A DNA stretch of 64,000 nt from Jiangella aurantiaca (GCF_004349105.1 NZ_SMLB01000029.1:1-64000), one strand, 5' to 3'; shown: positions 55,713-63,604, numbered from the stretch's first letter. The notes: a model not told the origin generated them from the sequence alone. A program made the numbers and translations.

Positions 55713-56645
55713 ATGGTGGCGACCAGACGGAGTGAGCTGACCGGGCCGCGGACGTCGGAGGTCCGCTCCGTGGAGCTGCGTGATCCGGGGTACGGCGAGG
55801 TGCTGATCCAGGTGCTGGTCAGCGGCGTGTGCGCCAGCGAGGTGGCGGAGTGGACGGCCGGGCCCGCGGCGCCGGACTCTGCGCTGGCGCTGGGGCACGA
55901 ACCGGTGGGCGAGGTCGCCGCCGTCGGCCCCGGGATCGCGGCGGTGCGCGTGGGCGACATCGTCACCGGCCGGGTCGACGCGTCGTTCGCCGACCACACC
56001 ATCGGCGACGTCCGCGACCTGGTCGTCGTGCCGCCCGGTGTCGAGCCGGCCGAGGCGCTCGGAGAGCCGCTTGGCTGCGTCGTCGAGGCGCTGCGCCGCA
56101 CCCGGCTCGACACCGGCGACCGTGTCGCCGTCGTCGGGACCGGGTTCATGGGGCTGGTGCTGCTGCAGCTGTTGCGGCACGCCGGCACGCGCCAGGTGGT
56201 CGCGATCGATCCGCGGCCGGACGCACGCGAGCAGGCGCTGATCCACGGCGCCGACGCCGCGGCGTCGCCGGGCGAGATGGGATCCCCCGCCGTCGGCGAC
56301 TTCGACGTCGTCGTCGAGGCGTCCGGCACCGCGCCGGGCCTCGACCTCGCGACGACGCTGGTGCGGCCGCACGGCGTGCTGTCGATCATGGGCTACCACC
56401 AGGGCCCGCGCTCCGTCGACCTGCACACCTGGAACTGGAAGGCCATCGACGTCGTCAACGCCCACGTCCGCGACCGCGACCGCCTGCGTGACAGCGTCCG
56501 GCGCGGCATCGACCTGGTCGCCGCCGGCCGCATCGATGTCGGTGCGCTGATCACCCACCGCTTCGGGCTGGAGGAGGTCGACGCCGCCTTCGAGGCACTG
56601 GTCGCCAAGGAGCCCGGCTTCGTCAAGGCCGCCATCGTCTGGTGA
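55713..56645 (+). CDS. Zinc-type medium-chain dehydrogenase lacking the structural zinc lobe
   Basis: A 310-residue MDR-superfamily dehydrogenase. The catalytic-zinc ligands are in SGVCASEVAEW (Cys near residue 40) and LGHEPVGEV (His-Glu near residue 61); the cofactor motif VAVVGTGFMGLVLLQLL is near 140. The four-cysteine structural zinc loop that usually follows the GHE motif is absent, which shortens the protein by some 30-40 residues. It is the last gene of the right arm of the sugar locus and probably oxidises a sugar or sugar alcohol. ATG 55713 follows GAGGGGTTCG. Confidence 0.87.
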   Translation: MVATRRSELTGPRTSEVRSVELRDPGYGEVLIQVLVSGVCASEVAEWTAGPAAPDSALALGHEPVGEVAAVGPGIAAVRVGDIVTGRVDASFADHTIGDVRDLVVVPPGVEPAEALGEPLGCVVEALRRTRLDTGDRVAVVGTGFMGLVLLQLLRHAGTRQVVAIDPRPDAREQALIHGADAAASPGEMGSPAVGDFDVVVEASGTAPGLDLATTLVRPHGVLSIMGYHQGPRSVDLHTWNWKAIDVVNAHVRDRDRLRDSVRRGIDLVAAGRIDVGALITHRFGLEEVDAAFEALVAKEPGFVKAAIVW

Positions 56646-56669
56646 CACGCCAGGTGAGGCTCCGATCAC

Positions 56670-56734
56670 CCGTTGATCATGGAGAAGGTCGGCTTCCGAC
56701 GCCCCGGAGACCCGACTTTCTCCATGATCAACGG
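56670..56734. repeat. Palindromic repeat, GTTGATCATGGAGAAGGTCGG variant
   Basis: CCGTTGATCATGGAGAAGG begins the left arm (56670-56692), which pairs with 56712-56734 with one G-T wobble across a 19-base centre. The ends match the GTTGATC(T/A)TGGAG family, but the inner arm differs from the 22843/29523 copies. It ends two bases before the stop of lysR and begins 24 bases after the dehydrogenase stop, an ideal site for a shared terminator of convergent genes. Confidence 0.75.
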
Positions 56735-56735
56735 C

Positions 56736-57620
56736 TCAGGCTGGCGGTGATGTTGGCGGCGGCGCGGCGGCGCGGGCGGCGAAGGGCTGGCCGAGGATCG
56801 CCGACGTCAACGCCTCGACGGGCTCGACCGGGGAGCGCGGGTTCGACAGCAGGGTGAAGTCGATGTCGCCGAGCTCCGGCAGGCCGACCGACGCGGGCAG
56901 GGCTTGGAGGTCGGCCGGGACCAGGCTGCTCGGGAAGACCGCGACCCCGATGCCGGCCCGGGCCGCGGCGAGGACGCCGTTCACCTCCAGGGTCTTGCAG
57001 GTGATCTTCCAGCTGCGGCCGGACTCCGCGAGCACCCGCAGCGCCGTCACCCGGCTGACCGACGGCGCGGTGTAGGTGATCAGCGGGATGGGCTCGTCCG
57101 GCCGGACCTGGGTGCCGGGCAGCCCGATCCACACCAGCCGGTCGCGGCGGACGACGCGGCCGACGGTCTCGCCGGGGAACTCCTTGATGAAGACGAGGTC
57201 GAGCTGGTTGGCCTCCAGCCGGCGCATCAACGTGCGGGTCTGGGTGACCGTCAGCTCCAGGTTGATCCGCGGGTGCAGCTGCCGGAACGCCCGCAGGACG
57301 GCGGGCAGCTGGGCCAGCGCGAGGTCGTCGGCCGCGCCGAAGCGGAGCCGGCCGCGCATCGCCGTCCCGGTGAAGTAGCTGGCGGCCTCGTCGTGGGCGG
57401 CGAGGATCGAGCGGGCGAAGCCGGCCATCGCCTCGCCGTTGTCGGTGAGCGTGACGGCGCGGGTGTCGCGCAGCAGCAGCTGCCGGCCGGCCGCCTCCTC
57501 CAGCCGCCGGACGTGCTGGCTGACGCTCGGCTGGCTGATGCCCAGCTGCTGCGCCGCCTGGGTGAAGCTCAGCGTCGACGCCACGGCCAGGAATGTCCGC
57601 AGATGCACCGGATCGAACAC
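56736..57620 (-). CDS. LysR-family transcriptional regulator
   Basis: A 294-residue LTTR with the N-terminal winged HTH (TLSFTQAAQQLGISQPSVSQ) at residues 16-35 and the effector domain at ~88-290. Start GTG 57620. It is divergent from an MFS gene across ~160 unusually AT-rich bases, so it most likely controls that exporter and itself. The Pro/Ala-rich C-terminal tail is not conserved in the family. Confidence 0.88.
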   Translation of the reverse strand: MFDPVHLRTFLAVASTLSFTQAAQQLGISQPSVSQHVRRLEEAAGRQLLLRDTRAVTLTDNGEAMAGFARSILAAHDEAASYFTGTAMRGRLRFGAADDLALAQLPAVLRAFRQLHPRINLELTVTQTRTLMRRLEANQLDLVFIKEFPGETVGRVVRRDRLVWIGLPGTQVRPDEPIPLITYTAPSVSRVTALRVLAESGRSWKITCKTLEVNGVLAAARAGIGVAVFPSSLVPADLQALPASVGLPELGDIDFTLLSNPRSPVEPVEALTSAILGQPFAARAAAPPPTSPPA

Positions 57621-57653
57621 GGGTCACCGCCTGTCATTGAGTTCCGTGATGAC

Positions 57654-57672
57654 ATTTATAGCCCTTATCGGC
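57654..57672. promoter_or_regulatory. Candidate LysR box between lysR and the MFS gene
   Basis: ATTTATAGCCCTTATCGG, with the outer dyad ATA/TAT around a GC core, lies 34-52 bases upstream of the lysR start. It fits the AT-flanked interrupted-dyad pattern of LTTR sites. The 57621-57779 gap is clearly AT-richer than its surroundings and should hold both promoters. Confidence 0.35.
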
Positions 57673-57779
57673 TCAACGAATCGGCATTCAGCACCTAACG
57701 TTGAACACGGTCCTGCCACTGTGGCGGGACCGCTGCACGCCGACCATCAACCATCGCTCCATCTAAAGGAACCGCAACC

Positions 57780-59324
57780 GTGAGACCGGCGCCCGCCGCC
57801 CTTCACCCGTCCTCACCAGCCCACTCAGATACCCGCCCGGTCGCTCGTCGCCGTACCGACGAGCCGGGCCGCTCGCACTGGCGCGACACGTTCGCCTCCC
57901 TGCGGGTCCGCAACTACCGCCTCTACGTCATCTCCCAGATCCTGACCAACACGTGCGGCTGGATGCAGCGCGTCGCACAGGACTGGCTCATCCTCAGCCT
58001 GACCGGCAACGTCGCCTGGGTCGGACTCACCGTCAGCCTCCAGCTCGCCCCCATGCTCGTGTTCGGCCTGTGGGGCGGCGTCGTCGCCGACCGGTTCGAC
58101 AAGCGCAAGCTGCTGATGATCACGCAGTCGCTGTTCGCGCTGTCAGCGCTGATGCTGGGCATGCTGACGCTGCTCGGCGCGATCCAGCCGTGGCACGTGC
58201 TGGCCAGCGCCGCGTTCCTGGGCATGGCGATCGTCGTCGACAACCCGGCCCGGCAGGCGTTCGTCCCGGAGGTCGCCGGGCACCAGCACCTGCGCAACGC
58301 GATCAGCATCAACTCGACGGTGTTCCAGCTGGGCGCGCTGGTCGGCCCGGCGCTGGCCGCCGTCGGCATCGCGCTGGTCGGCGAGGGCTGGTCGTTCGTC
58401 GTCAACGCGCTGGCCGGCGTCGTCGCCGTCGTGCTGCTGGTGGCGATGCGCGCGTCCGAGCTGTCCGCCGCGCCGGCGATCGAGCGCACCCGCGGGCAGC
58501 TGCGCGAGGGCCTGCGCTACGTCGGCGACAAGCCGGTCATCCTGTGGTCGGTCGTGCTTGTCGGCTTCGTCGCGATCACCGGCATCAACCTCGCCACCGT
58601 CCTGGCCGCGTACGCCGACGACGTGTTCGGCATCGGGTCGGCCGGCTACGGCCTGCTGAACTCATGCCTCGCCGCCGGCGCCGTCGCCGGCGCGCTGGCC
58701 TCGACCCGGCGCAAGACCCTGCGGCTGCGCACGCTGGTCTACACCGCCGGCGTGCTCGGAGTGCTGCAGATGGTGGCCGGCGCGGTCGCGTGGCTGCCGC
58801 TGTTCTGCGTGGTGCTGGTCGCCGTGGGCGCGGCGTCGCTGCTGTACCTGACCGGCGGCAACACGATGGTCCAGACGGCGGTCGCCGGCACCATGCGCGG
58901 CCGGGTCATGGCGCTGTACATCCTCGTGCTGTTCGGCGCGCAGGCCGGCTCCGGCACGCTGATCGGCTGGGTCGCGCACGAGTTCGGCGCGCACGTGGCC
59001 ATGGTCGCCTGCGGCGCCGGTCCGCTGCTGGGCGCCGTCATCGTCGGGGCGGTGCTGGCCCGGAAGAGCAGGCTGACCACCCGGCTCATCCTGCGCGACC
59101 GGCCCGGCCGCGGCGTGCTGTACGTCGTGCCGCGCGACTCCGTGCCGGCGGCGGCCGTGTCGCTGTCCCCGGGCCTGCTCAGCCGAGGTCTGCGCGGACG
59201 GCCGCGGTCGACGCATCCGGCGGAGCGACGGCGATGGCGGCAGTCCCGCTCGGTGCCGGCCCGCACGGCGTACCCGCGCCAGCACACCGACCGGACCTGG
59301 ACCCGCACCGGCCGGCTGCGCTGA
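57780..59324 (+). CDS. MFS transporter, EntS/MFS_3-like
   Basis: A 514-residue major facilitator of the MFS_3 group, which includes the enterobactin exporter EntS. About twelve helices span residues ~45-440, with VADRFDKRKLLMITQ as the loop 2-3 motif near residue 103 and TGGNTMVQTAVAGTMRGRVM near 365. The N-terminal ~40 and C-terminal ~75 residues are hydrophilic, and the tail is very Arg-rich. GTG 57780 follows AAAGGAACCGC. It is divergent from a LysR regulator, which suggests an inducible exporter. The substrate is not shown. Confidence 0.87.
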   Translation: MRPAPAALHPSSPAHSDTRPVARRRTDEPGRSHWRDTFASLRVRNYRLYVISQILTNTCGWMQRVAQDWLILSLTGNVAWVGLTVSLQLAPMLVFGLWGGVVADRFDKRKLLMITQSLFALSALMLGMLTLLGAIQPWHVLASAAFLGMAIVVDNPARQAFVPEVAGHQHLRNAISINSTVFQLGALVGPALAAVGIALVGEGWSFVVNALAGVVAVVLLVAMRASELSAAPAIERTRGQLREGLRYVGDKPVILWSVVLVGFVAITGINLATVLAAYADDVFGIGSAGYGLLNSCLAAGAVAGALASTRRKTLRLRTLVYTAGVLGVLQMVAGAVAWLPLFCVVLVAVGAASLLYLTGGNTMVQTAVAGTMRGRVMALYILVLFGAQAGSGTLIGWVAHEFGAHVAMVACGAGPLLGAVIVGAVLARKSRLTTRLILRDRPGRGVLYVVPRDSVPAAAVSLSPGLLSRGLRGRPRSTHPAERRRWRQSRSVPARTAYPRQHTDRTWTRTGRLR

Positions 59325-59387
59325 TCCCGGCGGCGAGACAGGGCGCCGGGCCGGTGTGACCCTCGGCACCGGCCCGGCAGGTATCGG

Positions 59388-59711
59388 TCAGCGGCCGACC
59401 GCGTTCTCCAATTCCTTCTTGGTCATCGTCGAGCGGCCCTTGACGCCTTTCTCCTTGGCCTCGTTGTAGAGCTGCGCCTTCGTCCGCCCACCCGAGCCCT
59501 TGCCGGATCGCAGTCCGCCACGCCGGCCGGACGAGATGTCGTCGGTGGACGAGCGGCTCTTCTGGCGTGCCTCGCCGGACCTCGCCCGCTCCTTGTTGAC
59601 GGTGCGTGCGGCGATCTCCTCGGCGCGATCCTCGCTGTAGTCGCGGTCCTCCAAGCCTTCCTTGATGTGCTCGTACTGCCGCTCCCGCTTGGCGCTCCAT
59701 TCCCTCGGCAT
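59388..59711 (-). CDS. ChaB/Rho N-terminal-like stress protein
   Basis: A 107-residue basic protein. The N-terminal MPREWSAKRERQYEHIKEGL resembles the small family often named plasmid stabilisation or ChaB-like, with AEEIAARTVNKERARSGEA in the centre. The C-terminal ~35 residues (GGRTKAQLYNEAKEKGVKGR) match the SAP-like Rho N-terminal helical domain that binds nucleic acid. ATG 59711 has a perfect GGAGGTGATC ribosome site. A SigB-type promoter lies 27 bases upstream of the start, so it is probably a general-stress protein. No plasmid function is implied. Confidence 0.82.
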   Translation of the reverse strand: MPREWSAKRERQYEHIKEGLEDRDYSEDRAEEIAARTVNKERARSGEARQKSRSSTDDISSGRRGGLRSGKGSGGRTKAQLYNEAKEKGVKGRSTMTKKELENAVGR

Positions 59712-59737
59712 GGCGATCACCTCCGTCCCCTTGGCCC

Positions 59738-59762
59738 GTACCCGTCCGGGCCGAAACCAACC
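59738..59762 (-). promoter_or_regulatory. SigB/SigF-type promoter, GGTT-N15-GGGTAC
   Basis: On the minus strand GGTT is followed after 15 bases by GGGTAC, 26 bases before ATG 59711. It is back to back with the similar plus-strand promoter at 59769-59793, making a divergent stress promoter pair. Confidence 0.6.
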
Positions 59763-59768
59763 ACCGTC

Positions 59769-59793
59769 GTTTGCGGCCGGACGCACGGGGTAG
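59769..59793 (+). promoter_or_regulatory. SigB/SigF-type promoter, GTTT-N15-GGGTAG
   Basis: GTTT at 59769-59772 and GGGTAG at 59788-59793 are 15 bases apart, 23 bases before ATG 59817. It should drive the DUF5709 gene and the baeRF gene that follows it. Confidence 0.6.
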
Positions 59794-59816
59794 CAGGGCG
59801 AACAGGGAGGGACGAC

Positions 59817-60122
59817 ATGAGCGATCCGTACAGCCCCGACGACGAAGCCAACCGCGACCCCGGCGCCTCTCAGGAGGAGGCCGGCGTCCCGGAGATCGCC
59901 GACGACCTGCGTCCGACCGACGACACCCCCGAACCCGAGGCCCGTTCGGTGCCGACGGACGCACCCACCTACGGCCTGTTCCGGGTCGAGGAGGAGCGGA
60001 CGCTGGACGACCGGCTGGCAGAGGAGGCGCCCGAAGACGACCCCAGAACCGACGAGGCGCAGACCGACGTCGCCGGCGACGGCGTCACCGGCATGCACAT
60101 CGAGACCGAGCCCGACAGCTGA
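59817..60122 (+). CDS. DUF5709 family protein
   Basis: A 101-residue very acidic protein of the actinobacterial DUF5709 family, with the SDPYSPDDEAN start and TLDDRLAEEAPED near residue 62. It is predicted to be largely disordered. The family has no known function, but the members are typically near general-stress genes. ATG 59817 follows GGGAGGG. It is 21 bases upstream of the baeRF gene and under a SigB-type promoter. Confidence 0.78.
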   Translation: MSDPYSPDDEANRDPGASQEEAGVPEIADDLRPTDDTPEPEARSVPTDAPTYGLFRVEEERTLDDRLAEEAPEDDPRTDEAQTDVAGDGVTGMHIETEPDS

Positions 60123-60143
60123 CCACCGCACGAGGGAGGCACG

Positions 60144-61235
60144 ATGCGACTCGACGCCCTCACCCGCATCCTCGACCACCAGGGACCGTTCGCCAGCGCG
60201 CTGATGGACGTCAGCCGGACGACGGAGGACGCGCGCCAGCAGCTGGAGTTGCGCGGCCGGGCGGCCCGGGCGGAGCTCGCGGCGGCCGGCGCGCCGCACG
60301 CCGTCGCGGAGGAGGTGGTCAGGCGACTGCTGGAGCCGACCGGAAAGCCGGGCGAGACGGCGCGGTTCGTGGTGGCGGGGCGGGACGGCGTGCTGGTCGA
60401 CGAGACGCTGCCGCACTGGTCCGGGCGCGAGGTGCTGACCTGGGGCCCGCTGCCCGACACGACGGCGTGGCTGGCCTACCAGGAGGCGGCGGTGCCGGTG
60501 CTCGTCGTCCTGGCCGATCACCTCGGGGCCGACCTGCACCAGTGCGCCGCCTGGGGCCGCGAGCCGACCACCGTCCACACCGTCGACGGCAGCACGGAGA
60601 ACCTCAGCAAGGTGCCCGACGGCGGATGGGCCATGGCCGACCTGCAGAGACGCACCGACGAGGTCTGGCGGTTCAACGCCCGCGCGGTCGTGGCCGAGGT
60701 GGAGCGGCTGGCCGGATCCGAGCCGCCGCTGATCGTGCTCGCCGGCGACCCGCGCGCCCGGCACGACGTCCGCGCCGGCCTGCCGCCGCACGTCGCCGAG
60801 CACGTGGTCGAGGCCGAACACGGCAGCCGCGCCGGCGGCGCCTCGAACGAGGCGTTCCTCAGGGAGACGGACGCCGCGGTCAGGCGGGCGGTCGACGAGC
60901 GGCGGCGGCGCGCCGTGGAGCGGCTGGAGGAGCACCTCGGCCGGCACTACGCCGTCGCCGTCGGCCTCGCCGAGGTCCTGGACATGACCGTCCAGGCCGG
61001 TGTGGAGACCGTCGTCCTCGACGAGGTGCGGGCGGCGCACCGCACGGTGCGCCCGGCCGACTACCCGTACCTGCCGCTGCCCGACGGCGTGCGCGTGGCC
61101 CTCGTCGTGCGGTCGGACCTGCTGGTGCTGGCCGCTGCGGCCGCCACCGGCGCGGAGGCGGTCTTCACCGCACCGTCCCTGCTTCCCGATGACGGCGTCG
61201 CCGCGCTGCTGCGGTGGGACCGGCCGCCCCGGTAG
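60144..61235 (+). CDS. baeRF family 2 protein (Rv2629/Balon-like ribosome hibernation factor)
   Basis: A 363-residue protein with the fold of archaeal/eukaryotic release factor eRF1 and Pelota (bacterial archaeo-eukaryotic release factor family 2). The N-terminal MRLDALTRILDHQGPFASAL and the central LPHWSGREVLTWGPLPDT are family hallmarks. The C-terminal domain ends with LRWDRPPR. No release-factor GGQ or NIKS element is visible, as in Balon, whose mycobacterial homologue occupies the A site of dormant ribosomes. ATG 60144 follows GAGGGAGGC. With the DUF5709 gene it forms a likely stress operon. Ribosome binding is inferred from the family. Confidence 0.8.
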   Translation: MRLDALTRILDHQGPFASALMDVSRTTEDARQQLELRGRAARAELAAAGAPHAVAEEVVRRLLEPTGKPGETARFVVAGRDGVLVDETLPHWSGREVLTWGPLPDTTAWLAYQEAAVPVLVVLADHLGADLHQCAAWGREPTTVHTVDGSTENLSKVPDGGWAMADLQRRTDEVWRFNARAVVAEVERLAGSEPPLIVLAGDPRARHDVRAGLPPHVAEHVVEAEHGSRAGGASNEAFLRETDAAVRRAVDERRRRAVERLEEHLGRHYAVAVGLAEVLDMTVQAGVETVVLDEVRAAHRTVRPADYPYLPLPDGVRVALVVRSDLLVLAAAAATGAEAVFTAPSLLPDDGVAALLRWDRPPR

Positions 61236-61248
61236 GCGTGAAATGGGC

Positions 61249-61926
61249 TCAGCCGACGTCGGCCGGCCGCGACGCGACGATCTGCTCGGCCCGCTCGCTG
61301 AGCTTGACGCCGTGATCGCGGGCGCTATTGCGCAGTATCGCGAACGCCTGCTCCGCGTCGATGCCGTAGCGCTCCATCAGCACGCCCTGCGCCTGGCCGA
61401 TCGTGTGTCGTGCCTGCATCGCCTGGCGCAACCCGGACTCGTGCCGGGCGGACACCAGCGCGACGGACGCATGCCGGGCGTAGAGCCGGGCGAGCTCCGC
61501 GCGCTCGGCGGCGAACGCGTGCGTCTTCGACGAGTAGACGCTCAACGCGCCGATGGACGACCGATGGGTGCCGAGACCGAGCGACAGCACGCTCTGGAAG
61601 CCGAGTTCGCTGACCGGGCGGCTCCAGCTGCTCCAGCGTGCGTCGGCCGCGACGTCGTCGACCAGGACGGCGTCGCCCGCGCACATGGCCTGCAGGCCGG
61701 GGCCTTCGGCGCACCGGATCTGGACCAGGTCGGCCTCCGCGGCCTCGGGGCTGGTGGCCGACATCACCGCCGGCCGGCCTGCCTGCCGGAACATGACGGC
61801 CACGCCGTCGCCGCCGGTGAGAGCCTTGGCGTACTCGAGCACGCTCTGGACCGTGCTCTCGACATCGGGCTCGCCGTGCAGATCGGCGGCAGCCTCGGCG
61901 AGTTCGGACGTGGGTCTGAGATCCAT
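61249..61926 (-). CDS. GAF-ANTAR domain regulatory protein
   Basis: A 225-residue regulator with the same plan as the protein at 7253-7936. The GAF domain is at residues ~10-155 (VLVDDVAADARWSSWSRPVS), and the ANTAR domain is at ~165-220 (IGQAQGVLMERYGIDAEQAF). It is presumed to bind a small ligand and then a hairpin RNA to prevent termination. It is divergent from a TetR gene with a perfect operator-like palindrome between them, so it may be under TetR control. It ends 13 bases past the convergent baeRF gene. Confidence 0.88.
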   Translation of the reverse strand: MDLRPTSELAEAAADLHGEPDVESTVQSVLEYAKALTGGDGVAVMFRQAGRPAVMSATSPEAAEADLVQIRCAEGPGLQAMCAGDAVLVDDVAADARWSSWSRPVSELGFQSVLSLGLGTHRSSIGALSVYSSKTHAFAAERAELARLYARHASVALVSARHESGLRQAMQARHTIGQAQGVLMERYGIDAEQAFAILRNSARDHGVKLSERAEQIVASRPADVG

Positions 61927-61976
61927 TGCTCCGCCTCACCTTCTCACAAGAGCACCACTGCTCCACACCGATGAAC

Positions 61977-61990
61977 AGACAGTTCTGTCT
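61977..61990. promoter_or_regulatory. TetR-type operator, AGACAG-TT-CTGTCT
   Basis: A perfect 6+2+6 palindrome lies between the divergent GAF-ANTAR and TetR genes, 43 bases before the tetR start and 50 bases before the other. It has the A-G-A-C-x-G/C-x-G-T-C-T form typical of TetR repressor sites. A TATGGT -10 candidate lies at 62021-62026. Confidence 0.6.
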
Positions 61991-62033
61991 ACCGCGCGAC
62001 AGCGAACGGTGTCAACGGGTATGGTGAATCGTC

Positions 62034-62615
62034 ATGCAGGCTCCGGACCCCACCGGCGCCACGCCGAACGCGAGAGAGCGCATCCTGGCGACCGCCTACC
62101 GGCTGTTCGCCCGCCGTGGGGTGCTCGGCGTGGGCGTCGACGAAGTCATCGAACGCTCCCATGTCGCCAAGGCCACCTTCTACAAGCACTTCCCGTCCAA
62201 GAACGACCTGGTCCTGGCGTTTCTCGACCGCCGGGAGCGCGAGTGGACCGTCGGGCTGGTCGAGACCGAGTCGCACAAGCGCGGCGACACGGCGGAGGAG
62301 CGGCTGCTCGCCATCTTCGACGTGTTCGACGAGTGGTTCCGCAGCGACGACTTCGACGGCATCGCCTTCATCACCGTGCTGCTCGAGATGGGACGGTCAC
62401 ATCCGCTGGGGCAGGCCAGCATCCAGCACCTGGCCAACCTGCGCGCAATCGTCAGCAAGCGCGCCGCCGAGGCAGGCCTGCGCGAGCCCGAGGAGTTCGC
62501 GCGGTCGTGGCAGATCCTCATGAAGGGCTCCATCATCGCCGCGCTCGAGGGCGACGTCGACGCCGCCCGGCGCTCCAAGGTCATGGCCGGCCACCTCATC
62601 GCGCAGTACCGCTGA
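62034..62615 (+). CDS. TetR-family transcriptional regulator
   Basis: A 193-residue repressor. The N-terminal HTH spans residues ~13-60 (LATAYRLFARRGVLGVGVDE, then SHVAKATFYKHFPSKNDLVL). The C-terminal ligand-binding region contains GRSHPLGQASIQHLANLRAI. ATG 62034 is the first in-frame start. The adjacent palindrome is its likely operator, giving autoregulation and control of the divergent GAF-ANTAR gene. The ligand is unknown. Confidence 0.88.
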   Translation: MQAPDPTGATPNARERILATAYRLFARRGVLGVGVDEVIERSHVAKATFYKHFPSKNDLVLAFLDRREREWTVGLVETESHKRGDTAEERLLAIFDVFDEWFRSDDFDGIAFITVLLEMGRSHPLGQASIQHLANLRAIVSKRAAEAGLREPEEFARSWQILMKGSIIAALEGDVDAARRSKVMAGHLIAQYR

Positions 62616-62672
62616 TCACCGTCCGGCGTAGAGTGGCAGACGGGGAGAGCACCGCAACGGGGGGCTGAGCAG

Positions 62673-63506
62673 ATGACTGGTAACGAATCCCCGACGGGAC
62701 GCGACCTCACCGAGCTCCTCAGTGCGGTGCAGAACCTGCTGCTCGACGCACCGCGAGTCGAGCAGTTCCTCACCGAGCTCGCGAAGCTGGCCGCCGACGT
62801 GGTCGAGCCGCCGGCGTCATGCGGCATCACCACCAGCTACGACGGCCAGCCACGCACCATCGTCAGCAGCGACCCCCGCGCCGCGCAGGTCGACGAGGGC
62901 CAGTACGCCGGCGGCTGGGGCCCGTGCGTGCACAGCCTGGCCACCGGTGAGGTGGTCGAGATCGCCGACCAGGAGTCCGACCCGCGCTGGCCGGAGTACC
63001 GCGTCCACGCCATCGCACTGGGCGTGCGGTCGTCGCTGAGCCTGCCGCTGAGCGTGAACGGCGAGGTGGTCGGCGCCATGAACCTCTACGACTTCGATGA
63101 GCCCGAGGCGTTCGACATCCAGAACCGGCGCCGCGCCGAGACATTCGCCGCGCAGGCGTCGACGGCACTGACGCTCGCGCTGCGCCAGGCGCACGACGCC
63201 GAACTGGCCGACCAACTCGAGCAGGCACTGGCCACCCGCAGCGTCATCGACCAGGCCGTCGGCATCCTCATGGCCCAGCAGCGCTGCGCCGCCGACCAGG
63301 CGTTCGCACTGCTGCGCAAACACTCCCAGAACAACAACCTCAAGCTGCGCACCGTCGCCGAGCGCCTGGTCGCCAAGGTGTCCGGGCAGCCGGCGCCGCA
63401 GGTGGCCGCGTTCCAGCGGCGGCCGAACGGGGCCGGCGGCGAGCCTAGGCCGGGCCTCAACGGCGGCGGTGCGGGCGCTAGCCCCGGCGCGTCACGCCGC
63501 GGGTGA
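62673..63506 (+). CDS. GAF-ANTAR domain regulatory protein
   Basis: A 277-residue member of the same family, with a GAF domain at ~20-165 (GGWGPCVHSLATGEVVEIAD; EVVGAMNLYDFDEPEAF) and an ANTAR domain at ~185-240 (IDQAVGILMAQQRCAADQAF). A disordered Gly/Pro/Arg-rich tail of ~35 residues follows. ATG 62673 has a GGGGGG run and GAG upstream. It is followed by another GAF gene on the same strand, possibly in the same operon. Confidence 0.88.
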   Translation: MTGNESPTGRDLTELLSAVQNLLLDAPRVEQFLTELAKLAADVVEPPASCGITTSYDGQPRTIVSSDPRAAQVDEGQYAGGWGPCVHSLATGEVVEIADQESDPRWPEYRVHAIALGVRSSLSLPLSVNGEVVGAMNLYDFDEPEAFDIQNRRRAETFAAQASTALTLALRQAHDAELADQLEQALATRSVIDQAVGILMAQQRCAADQAFALLRKHSQNNNLKLRTVAERLVAKVSGQPAPQVAAFQRRPNGAGGEPRPGLNGGGAGASPGASRRG

Positions 63507-63561
63507 TTTGTCTTTCCGGGTCGTGCTCGGTACGTTGACGGTCTCCGGTTAAGACGTCAGC

Positions 63562-63578
63562 CGGCGGCAGCACCGCCG
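63562..63578. repeat. Hairpin between two GAF genes
   Basis: CGGCGG, five bases (CAGCA), CCGCCG form a perfect 6-bp stem in the 98-base gap before the last gene. It could be a weak terminator or half of an antiterminator target. The loop is five bases, not the six-base A-x-x-G loop of established ANTAR target RNAs. Confidence 0.35.
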
Positions 63579-63604
63579 CATCAGGCCGACGCCCCGAGGT
63601 CTTC

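Noticed and set aside
59388-59711. Plasmid stabilisation or toxin-antitoxin function for the ChaB/Rho_N-like protein
   Set aside because: The common database name is not supported: there is no partner toxin gene, and the promoter and neighbours point to general stress.
59388-61040. A 550-codon minus-strand frame opposite the baeRF and DUF5709 genes
   Set aside because: Real coding on this strand begins only at ATG 59711. The rest mirrors the well-supported plus-strand genes.
63541-63604. ANTAR target RNA (two hexaloop hairpins) upstream of the last GAF gene
   Set aside because: One clear stem exists but its loop is CAGCA (five bases), and a second hairpin with a six-base A-x-x-G loop is not seen.
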